DNA of 64,000 nt, taken from Azoarcus sp031556475. GTDB taxonomy: Bacteria > Pseudomonadota > Gammaproteobacteria > Burkholderiales > Rhodocyclaceae. The notes under the pieces are model-generated. The model searched no databases, was not told the origin of the DNA, and saw only the letters and a list, made by a program, of their open reading frames with translations. Both the position numbers and the translations under genes were made by a program. Below are positions 1-8,337 of this stretch, in pieces (the stretch's first letter is position 1; each line of letters begins with the position of its first letter). The stretch lies in NCBI GenBank assembly GCA_031556475.1, contig JAVBSY010000027.1, positions 1 through 64,000 of the forward strand. Reading direction: 5' to 3'.

Positions 1-647
1 CCAAGCCCTGCCCCACCTGCGGCGGCGCGGGCCAGGTGCGCATGCAGCAAGGCTTTTTCTCCATTCAGCAAACCTGCCCGAAATGCCACGGCAGCGGCCG
101 CATCATTCCCGATCCGTGCTCGAGTTGCGGCGGCGCCGGACGGGTGAAAAAGCAGAAGACGCTGGAAGTGAAGATTCCCGCCGGTATCGACGAAGGCATG
201 CGCCTGCGCCATGCCGGGCATGGCGAACCGGGCGTCAATGGCGGCCCGCCGGGCGATCTCTACGTCGAAATCCACATCCGCCAGCATTCGGTGTTCCAGC
301 GCGATCACGACGACCTGCACTGCGAGATGCCGATCAGCTTCACCACCGCCGCCCTCGGCGGCGAAATCGAAATCCCGACACTCGACGGCATGGCGCGGCT
401 CAAGATTCCCGCCGAAACACAGAGCGGGCGCGTGTTCCGCCTGCGCGGCAAGGGCATCAAGAACGTCCGCAACCAGGCTCATGGCGACCTCATGTGCCAC
501 GTTGTAGTGGAAACGCCGGTCAATCTCACCGATCGCCAAAAGGAACTGTTGCGCGAATTCGAAGACGAATCGAGCGGCGACGCCGGCCGCCACAACCCGA
601 AAGCCAAATCCTGGATGGACAAGGTTCGCGACTTTTTTGCCACTTGA
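1..647 (+). CDS. dnaJ: Chaperone protein DnaJ, C-terminal part (5' end outside window)
   Basis: Hsp40 co-chaperone that delivers unfolded clients to DnaK and stimulates its ATPase in the cytoplasm. The reading frame is open from base 3. Visible are the last zinc-finger repeats of the CxxCxGxG type (CPTCGGAG, CPKCHGSG, CSSCGGAG), then the two C-terminal beta-sandwich client-binding domains with the typical KIPAGIDEGMRLR and GDLYVEI stretches, and a C-terminal tail ending KVRDFFAT. The J domain and Gly/Phe region lie upstream of the window. A GTG at 36 is internal to the zinc finger and is not the true start. Identification is secure because the zinc-finger spacing and the following domains are characteristic of DnaJ. 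Confidence 0.97.
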   Translation, partial: KPCPTCGGAGQVRMQQGFFSIQQTCPKCHGSGRIIPDPCSSCGGAGRVKKQKTLEVKIPAGIDEGMRLRHAGHGEPGVNGGPPGDLYVEIHIRQHSVFQRDHDDLHCEMPISFTTAALGGEIEIPTLDGMARLKIPAETQSGRVFRLRGKGIKNVRNQAHGDLMCHVVVETPVNLTDRQKELLREFEDESSGDAGRHNPKAKSWMDKVRDFFAT

Positions 648-730
648 ACCCAAGCCCAACGGCCCGGACGACTGGCATCGCCGGGCCTGAATCGATCGTG
701 CAGCCCTCCTCATCAGCGTAAGGACTCACC

Positions 731-1789
731 ATGCCTGAGCGCCTCACCCGACTGTTTGGCATCAAACTGCCGATCATCCAGGCGCCCATGCTTGGCGTCT
801 CGACGCCGCGTTTGGCCGCCGCCGTCTGCGAAGCCGGTGGACTGGGCTCGATCGCCGTCAGCGGCAGCACCGCCGAACAGGCGCGCGCGTCGATTCGCGA
901 ATTGCGCGGGCTGACCGCCAAACCGTTCAACGTCAACCTGTTCTGCCACCGCCCGGCGCTTGCGGACGCCGCGCGCGAAACCGCCTGGCTGGATTACCTG
1001 CGGCCCCTGTTTGCGGAATTCGACGCCGTACCGCCAACGCAACTGCGCAACATCTATCCCAGTTTCCTGGAAAACCCGGACTTGTTGCCGATGCTGTTGG
1101 AGGAACGGCCGGCAGTGGTCAGTTTTCACTTCGGCGCGCCACCAAAAGAACAAGTGCAAGCTTTGCAGGGCACCGGTATCCGGGTGGCCGCTACCGCCAC
1201 CACACCGGATGAAGCGGCCTTGCTGGAAGCGGCCGGCGTGGATGCGCTGGTGGCGCAAGGCTTCGAGGCTGGCGGCCATCGCGGCGTGTTCGCGCCGGAA
1301 CAAGGCGATGCCGCGCTTGGCACCCTTGCCCTGGTACGCCTGCTCGCCGCGCGGGGCACGCTGCCGGTCATCGCGGCGGGCGGCATCATGGATGGAGCCG
1401 GAATTCGCGCTGCGTTGGAACTGGGCGCCAGCGCGGTACAGATGGGCACGGCCTTCGTTCTTTGCCCGGAATCCTCGGCCAACGCGGCCTACCGGGAAGC
1501 GTTGAAAAGCCTGCGCGCCACCCGCACAGCCATAACCCGGACGATGTCGGGACGCGACGCACGCGGCCTGCCCAATCGCCTATTCCTCGATCCAGCCACA
1601 CCGGACATGCCGCCGCTGCCGGACTATCCGCTGGTCTATGACGCCACCAAAGCCCTGCAAGCCGCCGCACAGGCCAAGGGTTGCAACGATTTCTCCGCCC
1701 AATGGGCAGGACAAGGCGCGGCACTGGCGAGAGAAATGCCTGCTGCGGAGCTGATGCGCACTCTCGCAAAAGAATGGCGCGGTTCCTGA
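731..1789 (+). CDS. Nitronate monooxygenase family flavoprotein
   Basis: 352 aa TIM-barrel FMN enzyme of the nitronate monooxygenase (former 2-nitropropane dioxygenase) family, which oxidises propionate-3-nitronate and other alkyl nitronates; the true substrate is not readable from sequence. Seen: the N-terminal PIIQAPMLG strand (residues 14-22), GFEAGGHRG at 177-185 with the family's catalytic-type His183, the FMN phosphate-binding AAGGI at 215-219 and GASAVQMGTAF at 232-242. The ATG at 731 has an AAGGA Shine-Dalgarno about 8 bases upstream. It stands alone between dnaJ and a periplasmic binding protein, in the same direction, 83 bases after dnaJ. FabK-type enoyl reductases and IMP dehydrogenase-like proteins share the fold, but the GGHRG motif favours nitronate monooxygenase. 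Confidence 0.85.
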   Translation: MPERLTRLFGIKLPIIQAPMLGVSTPRLAAAVCEAGGLGSIAVSGSTAEQARASIRELRGLTAKPFNVNLFCHRPALADAARETAWLDYLRPLFAEFDAVPPTQLRNIYPSFLENPDLLPMLLEERPAVVSFHFGAPPKEQVQALQGTGIRVAATATTPDEAALLEAAGVDALVAQGFEAGGHRGVFAPEQGDAALGTLALVRLLAARGTLPVIAAGGIMDGAGIRAALELGASAVQMGTAFVLCPESSANAAYREALKSLRATRTAITRTMSGRDARGLPNRLFLDPATPDMPPLPDYPLVYDATKALQAAAQAKGCNDFSAQWAGQGAALAREMPAAELMRTLAKEWRGS

Positions 1790-2009
1790 GTGCGCCGACG
1801 CCTCATCCTTCGAGCCGTTTTCGCGTAGGAACCTGAGCGGCACTATGGAAAAAATATTCCCGCTATACTGCGGCCTGGAGACGGCGGCTCAAAAAACGCA
1901 GCGCACTGCGTGTAAAACATAAAACGAACCATAGGGAAACCCTCCCTGGCTCGTGCGCGGGATGCGGCCACTGCGGAAACAATCATCCGCCCTGAATTCC
2001 GGAGACCGC

Positions 2010-3146
2010 ATGAAATTACTACGCACCCTGGCGGCTGCCGCCATATCGGCCGTCGTATCGTTTTCCGCCATTCCCGGCCTCGCCCAGCAGGGCGTCACCA
2101 CCGACACCATAACGCTCGGGCATTCCGGCCCCAGTTCCGGCCCACTGGCCGAATTGGGCAAGGAATATCTCTCCGGTGCCATCCTCTATTTCGACCAGGT
2201 CAACGCCAATGGCGGCATACATGGCCGTCGTATCGGCGTTGCCGCCCTCGACGACGCCTACGATCCCGAACGGGCAGCGGAAAACGTGCGCAGACTCATC
2301 GACGAACAGCGGGTTTTCGCTCTTTTTGGCTGCTTTGGCACGGGCCCCGGCCAGAAGATGATCCCGATTGCCAGTACTTCGAAAATTCCTTTCTTCGCTC
2401 CCTACACGGGTGCCGATGCGCTACGCGAACCGCTCAATCCCTATGTGTTCCACGTTCGCGCCTCATACCGGCAGGAAATCGAAAAAATCGTCGAACACCT
2501 GGCCAAGCTCAGCGTGCGGGCCATCGCCGTCGTTCACCATACCGACCCTTTCGGCCAGGCCGGTCTCGACGCCGCCACCAACGCGCTGGCTCAACACGGC
2601 TTGACGCCCGCCGCGGTCATTCCCATCTCGCCCAGCGGCAACGATGCCACCGAGGCCGCAAGCAAGATAACCGCAGCCCACCCGGCCGCAGTCATCATGA
2701 TTACCGCGGGAAACAGTTCGGTCGCGCTTCTGCGCGCTTTGCGCCAGACCGACGAACGGCCGATGCTTTTCGGCCTGTCGGTAATCGGCAGCCGGCAAAT
2801 CATCAGTGATCTTGGCGAGAACGCGCACGGCCTCGCCATTGCTCAAGTCGTGCCGTCGCCATTCAGGCTCGATTACCCGATCGTGCGCAATTACCGCCGC
2901 GCGGCGGACAAAACCGCCCAGCCTTATTCCTATCCCGCGCTGGAAGGCTATCTTGCCGCGTATGCCTTTGCCGAAGCCCTGCGCCGTGCCGGCCGCGACC
3001 TCGATCGCGACCGCTTGCGCAACGCACTGGATAGCCTGAGTGGATGGGACGCGGGGGGACTACGATTCCATTTCTCGCCGCGCCGTCACGATGCGCTCGA
3101 CTACGTCGACCTGACGGTAATCAGCCACGGCCGCTTTGCCAACTGA
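2010..3146 (+). CDS. ABC transporter periplasmic substrate-binding protein (LivJ/LivK type)
   Basis: 378 aa periplasmic binding protein of the Leu/Ile/Val-binding family (type I fold). A Sec signal peptide is seen at residues 1-25, probably cut after GLA. The mature part starts ITLGHSGPSSGPLAELG, followed by INGGI-like NANGGIHGR and the two-lobed fold. The ATG at 2010 was chosen over an in-frame ATG at 1953 because it opens a proper signal peptide and has GGAGA just upstream. No permease or ATPase gene lies next to it: dnaJ/NMO genes precede it and cysS converges on it. It may serve a remote ABC system or act as a sensor for a signalling partner. The ligand cannot be assigned. Confidence 0.88.
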   Translation: MKLLRTLAAAAISAVVSFSAIPGLAQQGVTTDTITLGHSGPSSGPLAELGKEYLSGAILYFDQVNANGGIHGRRIGVAALDDAYDPERAAENVRRLIDEQRVFALFGCFGTGPGQKMIPIASTSKIPFFAPYTGADALREPLNPYVFHVRASYRQEIEKIVEHLAKLSVRAIAVVHHTDPFGQAGLDAATNALAQHGLTPAAVIPISPSGNDATEAASKITAAHPAAVIMITAGNSSVALLRALRQTDERPMLFGLSVIGSRQIISDLGENAHGLAIAQVVPSPFRLDYPIVRNYRRAADKTAQPYSYPALEGYLAAYAFAEALRRAGRDLDRDRLRNALDSLSGWDAGGLRFHFSPRRHDALDYVDLTVISHGRFAN

Positions 3147-3179
3147 CCGGCCGACCCGGCGGGCACCGCCGCTTTGTAC

Positions 3180-4568
3180 TCAAGCGCGCCGCCAGTTGGT
3201 TCCTGTGGCAGTGTCTTCAAGCACGACGCCGGCGGCGAGCAAATCGGTCCGGATACGGTCGGCTTCCGCGTAGTTTTTCCCTTTTTTCGCTGCCGCGCGC
3301 TCCTCGATCAAGCGTTCGATTTCTGCTGCCTGAAGCCCATCCTGGCTAGGGGCGCCCGCTTGCAGAAAGGCCTGCGGGTCGCGTTCGAGCAGGCCGAGCA
3401 CGCCGCCAAGCGCACGCAGTTGCACGGCAAGCGTATCCGAAGTGCTGCGATTGACCTCATTGGCCAGGTCGAACAGCACCGCAACCGCCTCGGCGGTGTT
3501 GAAATCGTCGTTCATCGCCGCCTTGAAACGCTGCGCATGCGCTTCATCCCAATCCACCGTGGCGATCCTGCTTTCCGACGGCACATTTTTCAGCGCGGTG
3601 TACAGGCGCGTCAACGCATGGCGCGCGTCGTCCAGGTGGGCATCGGAATAATTCAATGGGCTACGGTAGTGGGCACGCAGGATGAAAAAGCGCACCACCT
3701 CGGCATCGTAGCGCTGAAGCACATCGCGGATGGTGAAGAAATTGCCCAGGGACTTGGACATTTTCTCGTTGTCGACGCGCACGAATCCGTTGTGCATCCA
3801 GTAATTGACGAAGGTGCCACCATGCGCGCCTTCCGACTGGGCAATTTCGTTCTCATGATGAGGAAACTGCAAATCCTGCCCGCCGCCATGAATGTCGAAA
3901 TGCGTACCGAGCAGATCGGAACTCATCGCCGAGCACTCGATATGCCAACCCGGACGCCCGTCGCCCCAGGGAGAGGCCCATTTCGCCTCGGCCGGTTCTT
4001 CCGCCTTGGCGTGCTTCCACAGCACGAAGTCGAGCGGATCGTTTTTCTCCCCGGCGATTTCCACACGCTCCCCTGCACGCAGTTCGTCGAGCGACTTGCC
4101 CGACAGCCGGCCATAGCCTGGAAACTTACGCACCGAGTAGCAGACGTCACGGTTGGCGGCAACGTAAGCCAATCCCTTGGCGTGCAGACGCTCGATCAGG
4201 CTCTGCATGCCATTAACATAATCGGTGGCGCGCGGCTCATGATCCGGCGGGAGCACACCGAGCGCAGCGGCATCCTCGTGCATGGCGGCGATGAAGCGAT
4301 CGGTCAGCTCACGCAGCGTTTCGCCGTTTTCCTGCGCGCGGCGGATGATCTTGTCGTCGATATCGGTGATATTGCGCACGTAGGTCACGGCGTAGCCGCT
4401 TGCCCGCAGCCAGCGCGCCACCATGTCGAACACCACCATCACACGGGCATGGCCGAGGTGGCAATAGTCATACACCGTCATGCCACACACGTACATCCGC
4501 ACCTTGCCTGCGTCGATGGGGCGGAAATCCTGCTTGCCGCGGGAAAGCGAGTTGTAGATCGAGAGCAT
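3180..4568 (-). CDS. cysS: Cysteinyl-tRNA synthetase
   Basis: 462 aa class I aminoacyl-tRNA synthetase that charges tRNA-Cys. The HIGH motif appears as HLGH at 37-40 and KMSKS at 269-273. The catalytic-site zinc ligands known from the E. coli enzyme (Cys28, Cys209, His234, Glu238) are matched here by Cys28, Cys212, His237 and Glu241. The length equals the E. coli protein (461 aa). The C-terminal anticodon-binding region ends in the typical TGTNWRRA. ATG start at 4568. The gene converges with the binding-protein gene and diverges from the TPR gene at 4824. An intrinsic terminator sits about 70 bases upstream of the start on the same strand, so expression may be controlled by termination in the leader. 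Confidence 0.98.
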   Translation of the reverse strand: MLSIYNSLSRGKQDFRPIDAGKVRMYVCGMTVYDYCHLGHARVMVVFDMVARWLRASGYAVTYVRNITDIDDKIIRRAQENGETLRELTDRFIAAMHEDAAALGVLPPDHEPRATDYVNGMQSLIERLHAKGLAYVAANRDVCYSVRKFPGYGRLSGKSLDELRAGERVEIAGEKNDPLDFVLWKHAKAEEPAEAKWASPWGDGRPGWHIECSAMSSDLLGTHFDIHGGGQDLQFPHHENEIAQSEGAHGGTFVNYWMHNGFVRVDNEKMSKSLGNFFTIRDVLQRYDAEVVRFFILRAHYRSPLNYSDAHLDDARHALTRLYTALKNVPSESRIATVDWDEAHAQRFKAAMNDDFNTAEAVAVLFDLANEVNRSTSDTLAVQLRALGGVLGLLERDPQAFLQAGAPSQDGLQAAEIERLIEERAAAKKGKNYAEADRIRTDLLAAGVVLEDTATGTNWRRA

Positions 4569-4634
4569 GGACCGTCAGTTCGAAAGACTCGCGGCCGGCG
4601 AACCGTATCGGCATCGGCCACGCCACGTAAAGCA

Positions 4635-4660
4635 TAAAAAAACAGAACCCGCAGGTTCCG
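4635..4660 (-). terminator. Intrinsic terminator in the cysS 5' leader
   Basis: Read on the minus strand, CGGAACC-TGCG-GGTTCTG forms a 7-bp stem (one G-U pair) with a 4-base loop, followed directly by seven T. It points towards cysS and lies about 70 bases before the cysS ATG. No complete gene precedes it on this strand, since the next gene upstream (4824) is transcribed the other way, so it either ends a short leader/small RNA or acts as an attenuator of cysS. The stem encloses a TGC codon and is followed by TGT in the frame that also reads Gly-Phe. The hairpin itself is clear; its role is inference. Confidence 0.75.
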
Positions 4661-4743
4661 CCTTGTTTGTTGTTCAGCTTACTTCCGCCCCACCTCACCA
4701 GCTCCGCTTTTACCCATTCTGCGTTTTTTGCAGGCAAGGCCGA

Positions 4744-4772
4744 TTGTGAGAGATCGGGGGTCTTGGTAAAAT
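4744..4772 (+). promoter_or_regulatory. Candidate sigma-70 promoter of the TPR/L,D-transpeptidase genes
   Basis: TTGTGA (4744-4749) and TAAAAT (4767-4772) are separated by 17 bases, with TGG just before the -10 box. They lie 52 bases ahead of the ATG at 4824. Four of six and five of six positions fit the -35 and -10 consensus. Prediction by eye only. Confidence 0.5.
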
Positions 4773-4823
4773 GCTCTGTTTAGTCAGTTGGCACATTCCC
4801 TGAGAGTCCACGCAGTATAACAT

Positions 4824-5945
4824 ATGAGAATCTGCCTCTCCTCGGCCTTGGGCGCACTGGCGCTGCTCATAAGCGCCTCCTCCGTATCCGCGGCTGAAAG
4901 CGTCGCAGAAATACAGTCCCTGCTCCGCCAAGGCAAGCCCGCCGAAGCGCTGGCGCAGGCCGATAGCCTGACCGGCAAGAACGCAGGCAATTCGCAGGCG
5001 CGCCTCCTCAAGGGTGTTGCCCTGGCCGAAATGGGCCGCGCGGACGAAGCCATCGCGGTTTTCGTCAAGCTGACACAGGACTTTCCCTCGCTGCCCGAGC
5101 CGTACAACAACCTTGCCGTGCTCTACGCCCGGCAAAACCAGTACGACAAGGCACGCAGCACCTTGGAAGCGGCCATTCGCACACACCCGAGTTACGCCGT
5201 CGCCCATCAAAACCTGGGGGATCTCTATGCGCAACTGGCCAACCAGGCCTACGGCAAGGCGCTACAGATCGACAACGCCCGTGGCGGGCCACCGCAGTCC
5301 CAACTGGCGCTGATCACCGAGATTGCCCCCGCCTCCCGCCCGCTGACGATTGCGGCAAACACCGCCCCGCCCCCTGCGCCTCCCGAGCCCCCCGCCGTGC
5401 CGGTCATCAAGCCGGTAGAGAAAACCCCGCCGGCGGAGAAAATCCCGCCCGTGGCGGTCGTCCCGCCACCGCCACCACCACCGCCACCACCTCCTCCTCC
5501 GCCCGCACAAACGGCGCCGACACCGGAATCGATCCAGCCTGCCGCGCCGGCAAGTTCGGCAAAGCCTCCTGCGCCTCCCCCCTCCATGACGGCGGAAACC
5601 GCAAGCGCCGACAGCGCCGTGCTGCAAGCCGCGAAAGATTGGGCGAAAGCCTGGTCCGCCAAGGATGTGAAGGCGTATCTGTCATACTACGACCGCGATT
5701 TCGACGTGCCGGACAAACGCTCCCGCCAGGATTGGGAACGCGAACGCGAACAGCGAATCGGCAGAGGCGGTCCGATTTCGGTGGAGTTGGAAAACCCACG
5801 TGTCACCATCGACGGTGATCGTGCTACCGTGCGTTTCCGCCAGCACTATCGTTCTTCCGGTTTCAACGGTTCGACGGCGAAAACATTGGAATTCGTTCGC
5901 CGGGGCGAACGCTGGCGCATTTATCGCGAACTGATCGGCAATTGA
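4824..5945 (+). CDS. Periplasmic TPR protein with polyproline linker and C-terminal NTF2-like domain
   Basis: 373 aa exported protein. A signal peptide covers residues 1-23 (cut VSA-AES). Residues 30-165 form about three TPR-like helical repeats, including LLKGVALAEMGRADEAIAVF and YNNLAVLYARQNQYDKARSTL. Residues 181-255 are Pro/Ala-rich and contain a run of 14 prolines at 214-227. Residues 265-373 form an NTF2-like domain of the type found at the C-terminus of some L,D-transpeptidases (WAKAWSAKDVKAYLSYYDRDF). The same module ends the next gene's product, 10 bases downstream, so the two probably form an operon acting together on the cell wall. ATG start at 4824 gives the signal peptide. The molecular function is unknown; a scaffold for the neighbouring L,D-transpeptidase is a guess. 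Confidence 0.85.
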   Translation: MRICLSSALGALALLISASSVSAAESVAEIQSLLRQGKPAEALAQADSLTGKNAGNSQARLLKGVALAEMGRADEAIAVFVKLTQDFPSLPEPYNNLAVLYARQNQYDKARSTLEAAIRTHPSYAVAHQNLGDLYAQLANQAYGKALQIDNARGGPPQSQLALITEIAPASRPLTIAANTAPPPAPPEPPAVPVIKPVEKTPPAEKIPPVAVVPPPPPPPPPPPPPPAQTAPTPESIQPAAPASSAKPPAPPPSMTAETASADSAVLQAAKDWAKAWSAKDVKAYLSYYDRDFDVPDKRSRQDWEREREQRIGRGGPISVELENPRVTIDGDRATVRFRQHYRSSGFNGSTAKTLEFVRRGERWRIYRELIGN

Positions 5946-5955
5946 GAGGCTGCGC

Positions 5956-7167
5956 TTGGGTGTTCGAACCTATTTCCTTGCTTATGCAAAAGGGCTGTTT
6001 CTTGCCCTGGCTCTAACCTGGCTGGCGCCATTGTCCGCATGGGCCGCGCCGTCGGACCGGCGGGTATCCGATGCCGGGCCGGAAGCGGCATTGCAAGTCA
6101 TTTTCGGCGAGATCGAAGCCAACCGCCTCGACGCCGCGCTCGACCGTACCGAAGCCTTGCTCCAGGCCTACCCCAAATTCCGCCTCGCCCACCTGATCAA
6201 GGGCGATCTGCTGCTGGCGCGCGCGCGCCCGCTATCGGCCTTCGGCAATGCCAACGGATCGCCGCAGGAACTCGAAGACCTGCGCGAGGAAGCGCGTGCA
6301 CGCCTGCTCGCTTACCGCGACCGCCCCCCGCAGGACTACGTGCCGCGCTATCTGCTGCAAATGGGCACGGAACAGCGTTATGCGATCGTGGTCGACACCC
6401 GGCGCGCGCGTCTCTACGTTTATCGCAATGACGACGGCAAACCGCGTTTCGTGGCCGATTTCTACGCCAGCCACGGCAAAGCCGGCGCGGACAAGGTTCG
6501 CGAAGGCGACAACCGCACGCCCCTTGGCGTCTACCACGTCACTTCCTTCATCTCTCCCGCGCGCCTGCCCGACCTCTACGGCAGCGGCGCCTTCCCCATC
6601 AATTATCCGAACGACTGGGACAAACGCCTCGGCCGTACCGGCCACGGGATCTGGCTGCACGGTACGCCGAGCGACACATACTCCCGGCCGCCGAAGGCCT
6701 CCGAAGGCTGTGTCGTCCTGACCAATCCCGACCTCCTCAACCTGGCGACCTACATCGAGCCGGGCCTGACGCCGGTCATCATCAGCAACGACATCGAATG
6801 GCTGTCGCTCGACGATTGGCAGTCCCAGCGCACCAGCCTGAACGAAGCCATCGAGATCTGGCGGCGCGACTGGGAAAGTCTCGACGTCGAACGCTACCTG
6901 TCTCATTACTCGCGCGATTTTCGCAGCGACAGCCTGGATTACGCCGGTTGGTCCGCGCAGAAGCGGCGTGTGGCCGACAACCGCAGTTGGATCAAGGTCG
7001 GTGTCGACAAACTCAGCATGTTCCGTAATCCCGGCAAAGACGACCTGGTGGTCGTTACTTTCGAACAGGAATACCGTAGCGACGGCCACGTCGACAAAAT
7101 GCGCAAGCGCCAGTACTGGAAACGCGAAAACGACCGCTGGCGGATCGCTTTCGAAGGCGCGGCCTGA
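5956..7167 (+). CDS. L,D-transpeptidase (YkuD) with C-terminal NTF2-like domain
   Basis: 403 aa exported cell-wall enzyme. L,D-transpeptidases make 3-3 cross-links or attach proteins to meso-diaminopimelate in peptidoglycan. A signal peptide lies at about 1-30 (PLSAWA-AP). A helical, TPR-like N-terminal part (40-125) precedes the YkuD catalytic domain (about 139-275), with the His of WLHGT (H235) and the nucleophilic Cys of SEGCVV (C252). The C-terminal 110 residues (EIWRRDWESLDVERYLSHYSRDF) are an NTF2-like domain homologous to that of the preceding gene product. The start is a TTG at 5956 with GAGAGG upstream, 10 bases after the previous stop. Architecture resembles the Cds6-type L,D-transpeptidases. 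Confidence 0.88.
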   Translation: MGVRTYFLAYAKGLFLALALTWLAPLSAWAAPSDRRVSDAGPEAALQVIFGEIEANRLDAALDRTEALLQAYPKFRLAHLIKGDLLLARARPLSAFGNANGSPQELEDLREEARARLLAYRDRPPQDYVPRYLLQMGTEQRYAIVVDTRRARLYVYRNDDGKPRFVADFYASHGKAGADKVREGDNRTPLGVYHVTSFISPARLPDLYGSGAFPINYPNDWDKRLGRTGHGIWLHGTPSDTYSRPPKASEGCVVLTNPDLLNLATYIEPGLTPVIISNDIEWLSLDDWQSQRTSLNEAIEIWRRDWESLDVERYLSHYSRDFRSDSLDYAGWSAQKRRVADNRSWIKVGVDKLSMFRNPGKDDLVVVTFEQEYRSDGHVDKMRKRQYWKRENDRWRIAFEGAA

Positions 7168-7216
7168 ACTTCCCCACTTCCCCGTAATACCTTTCATACC
7201 TTCCGATGGAGACAAC

Positions 7217-7810
7217 ATGAAACGCCTGTTAGCCTTTTTCGCACTGTTCGCTTGCCTCAGCACGGTTGCGGCAGCCAATCCTTATGTCGAACTGCAGACC
7301 AACCAGGGCAACATCGTCATCGAACTGTACGAAAAGGAAGCGCCCAAAACGGTCGCCAACTTCCTCCAGTACGTCAAGGAAGGCCATTACAACGGCACTA
7401 TCTTCCATCGCGTCATCAGCGGTTTCATGATCCAGGGCGGCGGCTTCGATGCCGACATGCAGCAGAAACCCACCCGCGAGCCGATTGAAAACGAGGCAAA
7501 GAACGGTCTGAAAAACGAAATCGGTACGCTCGCGATGGCGCGTACCCAGGCACCGCATTCGGCCAGTTCCCAGTTTTTCATCAACATCGCAAACAACGGC
7601 TTTCTCGATTACCCGGGACGGGACGGCTGGGGCTACGCCGTATTCGGCAAAGTGGTGAGCGGCATGGATGTCGTCGATAAAATCGCCGCCGTCCCGACCC
7701 GCAACGCTGGTTCTCACCAAAATGTGCCCGCCGAGCCGGTCGTGATCCGCGCGGCGAACATCATGAAAGTGGCGCCCGCGCCCTCTCCCGCCGCGGCGAG
7801 CAAACCCTGA
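7217..7810 (+). CDS. ppiA: Peptidyl-prolyl cis-trans isomerase, periplasmic cyclophilin
   Basis: 197 aa cyclophilin-type PPIase that speeds proline isomerisation during folding. A signal peptide (1-20, cut VAAA-NP) places it in the periplasm. Catalytic signature: F63-H64-R65 within TIFHRVISGFMIQGGG, and SSQFFIN at 117-123. The bacterial-type insert after GGGF (DADMQQKPTREPI) is present. The C-terminus carries a short Ala/Pro tail. ATG at 7217 has GGAGA upstream; an upstream in-frame extension has no signal peptide and overlaps the previous gene in another frame. It is followed 32 bases later by a close cytoplasmic paralogue, suggesting tandem duplication. Confidence 0.95.
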   Translation: MKRLLAFFALFACLSTVAAANPYVELQTNQGNIVIELYEKEAPKTVANFLQYVKEGHYNGTIFHRVISGFMIQGGGFDADMQQKPTREPIENEAKNGLKNEIGTLAMARTQAPHSASSQFFINIANNGFLDYPGRDGWGYAVFGKVVSGMDVVDKIAAVPTRNAGSHQNVPAEPVVIRAANIMKVAPAPSPAAASKP

Positions 7811-7842
7811 TCATTCTTCCGCATCTACAAGGAATCACCTTC

Positions 7843-8337
7843 ATGGCAGTCAAGCTGCACACCAATTTTGGCGTCATCACTCTTGAGCTGGACGCGGAAA
7901 AAGCGCCGGTCACGGTCGAAAATTTCCTTGCCTACGCCCAGGCCGGACATTACGACAACACCATTTTCCACCGCGTCATCGACGGCTTCATGATCCAGGG
8001 CGGTGGCTTCGAGCCCGGCATGACGCAAAAGGCAACGCGCGATCCGATCAAGAACGAAGCCGACAATGGCCTCAAGAACGAACGCGGCACCGTCGCCATG
8101 GCCCGCACCCAGGCGCCGCATTCGGCCTCCTCGCAGTTCTTCATCAACGTCGCTGACAATGATTTTCTCAACCATCGCTCGCCCGACGCGCAGGGCTGGG
8201 GTTATTGCGTGTTCGGCAAAGTCAGCGACGGTTTCGACGTGGTCGATGCCATCCGCGCCGTCAAGACCGGCTCCAGCGGTTTTCACCAGGATGTTCCGCG
8301 CGAGGATGTAATCATCGAGCGCGCTGAAGTTGTCTGA
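7843..8337 (+). CDS. ppiB: Peptidyl-prolyl cis-trans isomerase, cytoplasmic cyclophilin
   Basis: 164 aa cyclophilin without a signal peptide, the usual length of PpiB. It has the same core as the preceding gene: TIFHRVIDGFMIQGGGFEPGM and HSASSQFFINV, and it begins directly with the first beta strand MAVKLHTNFGVITLEL. The ATG at 7843 is preceded by AAGGAA at good spacing. The stop overlaps the possible TTG start of lpxH, an arrangement (ppiB-lpxH) common in proteobacteria, so the genes are likely co-transcribed and coupled. Confidence 0.97.
   Translation: MAVKLHTNFGVITLELDAEKAPVTVENFLAYAQAGHYDNTIFHRVIDGFMIQGGGFEPGMTQKATRDPIKNEADNGLKNERGTVAMARTQAPHSASSQFFINVADNDFLNHRSPDAQGWGYCVFGKVSDGFDVVDAIRAVKTGSSGFHQDVPREDVIIERAEVV

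Noticed and set aside
1841..1869. TATACT at 1864-1869 as a promoter of the binding-protein gene
   Set aside because: No -35 hexamer at 16-18 bases; too weak to list.
3174..4637. Long plus-strand open frame opposite cysS
   Set aside because: High-GC antisense shadow; the protein has no recognisable domain while the minus strand encodes a complete CysS.
5463..5505. Run of CCG/CCA/CCT repeats as a microsatellite or phase-variable tract
   Set aside because: It encodes a polyproline linker with mixed codons; not a pure repeat and would not switch frame in a regular way.
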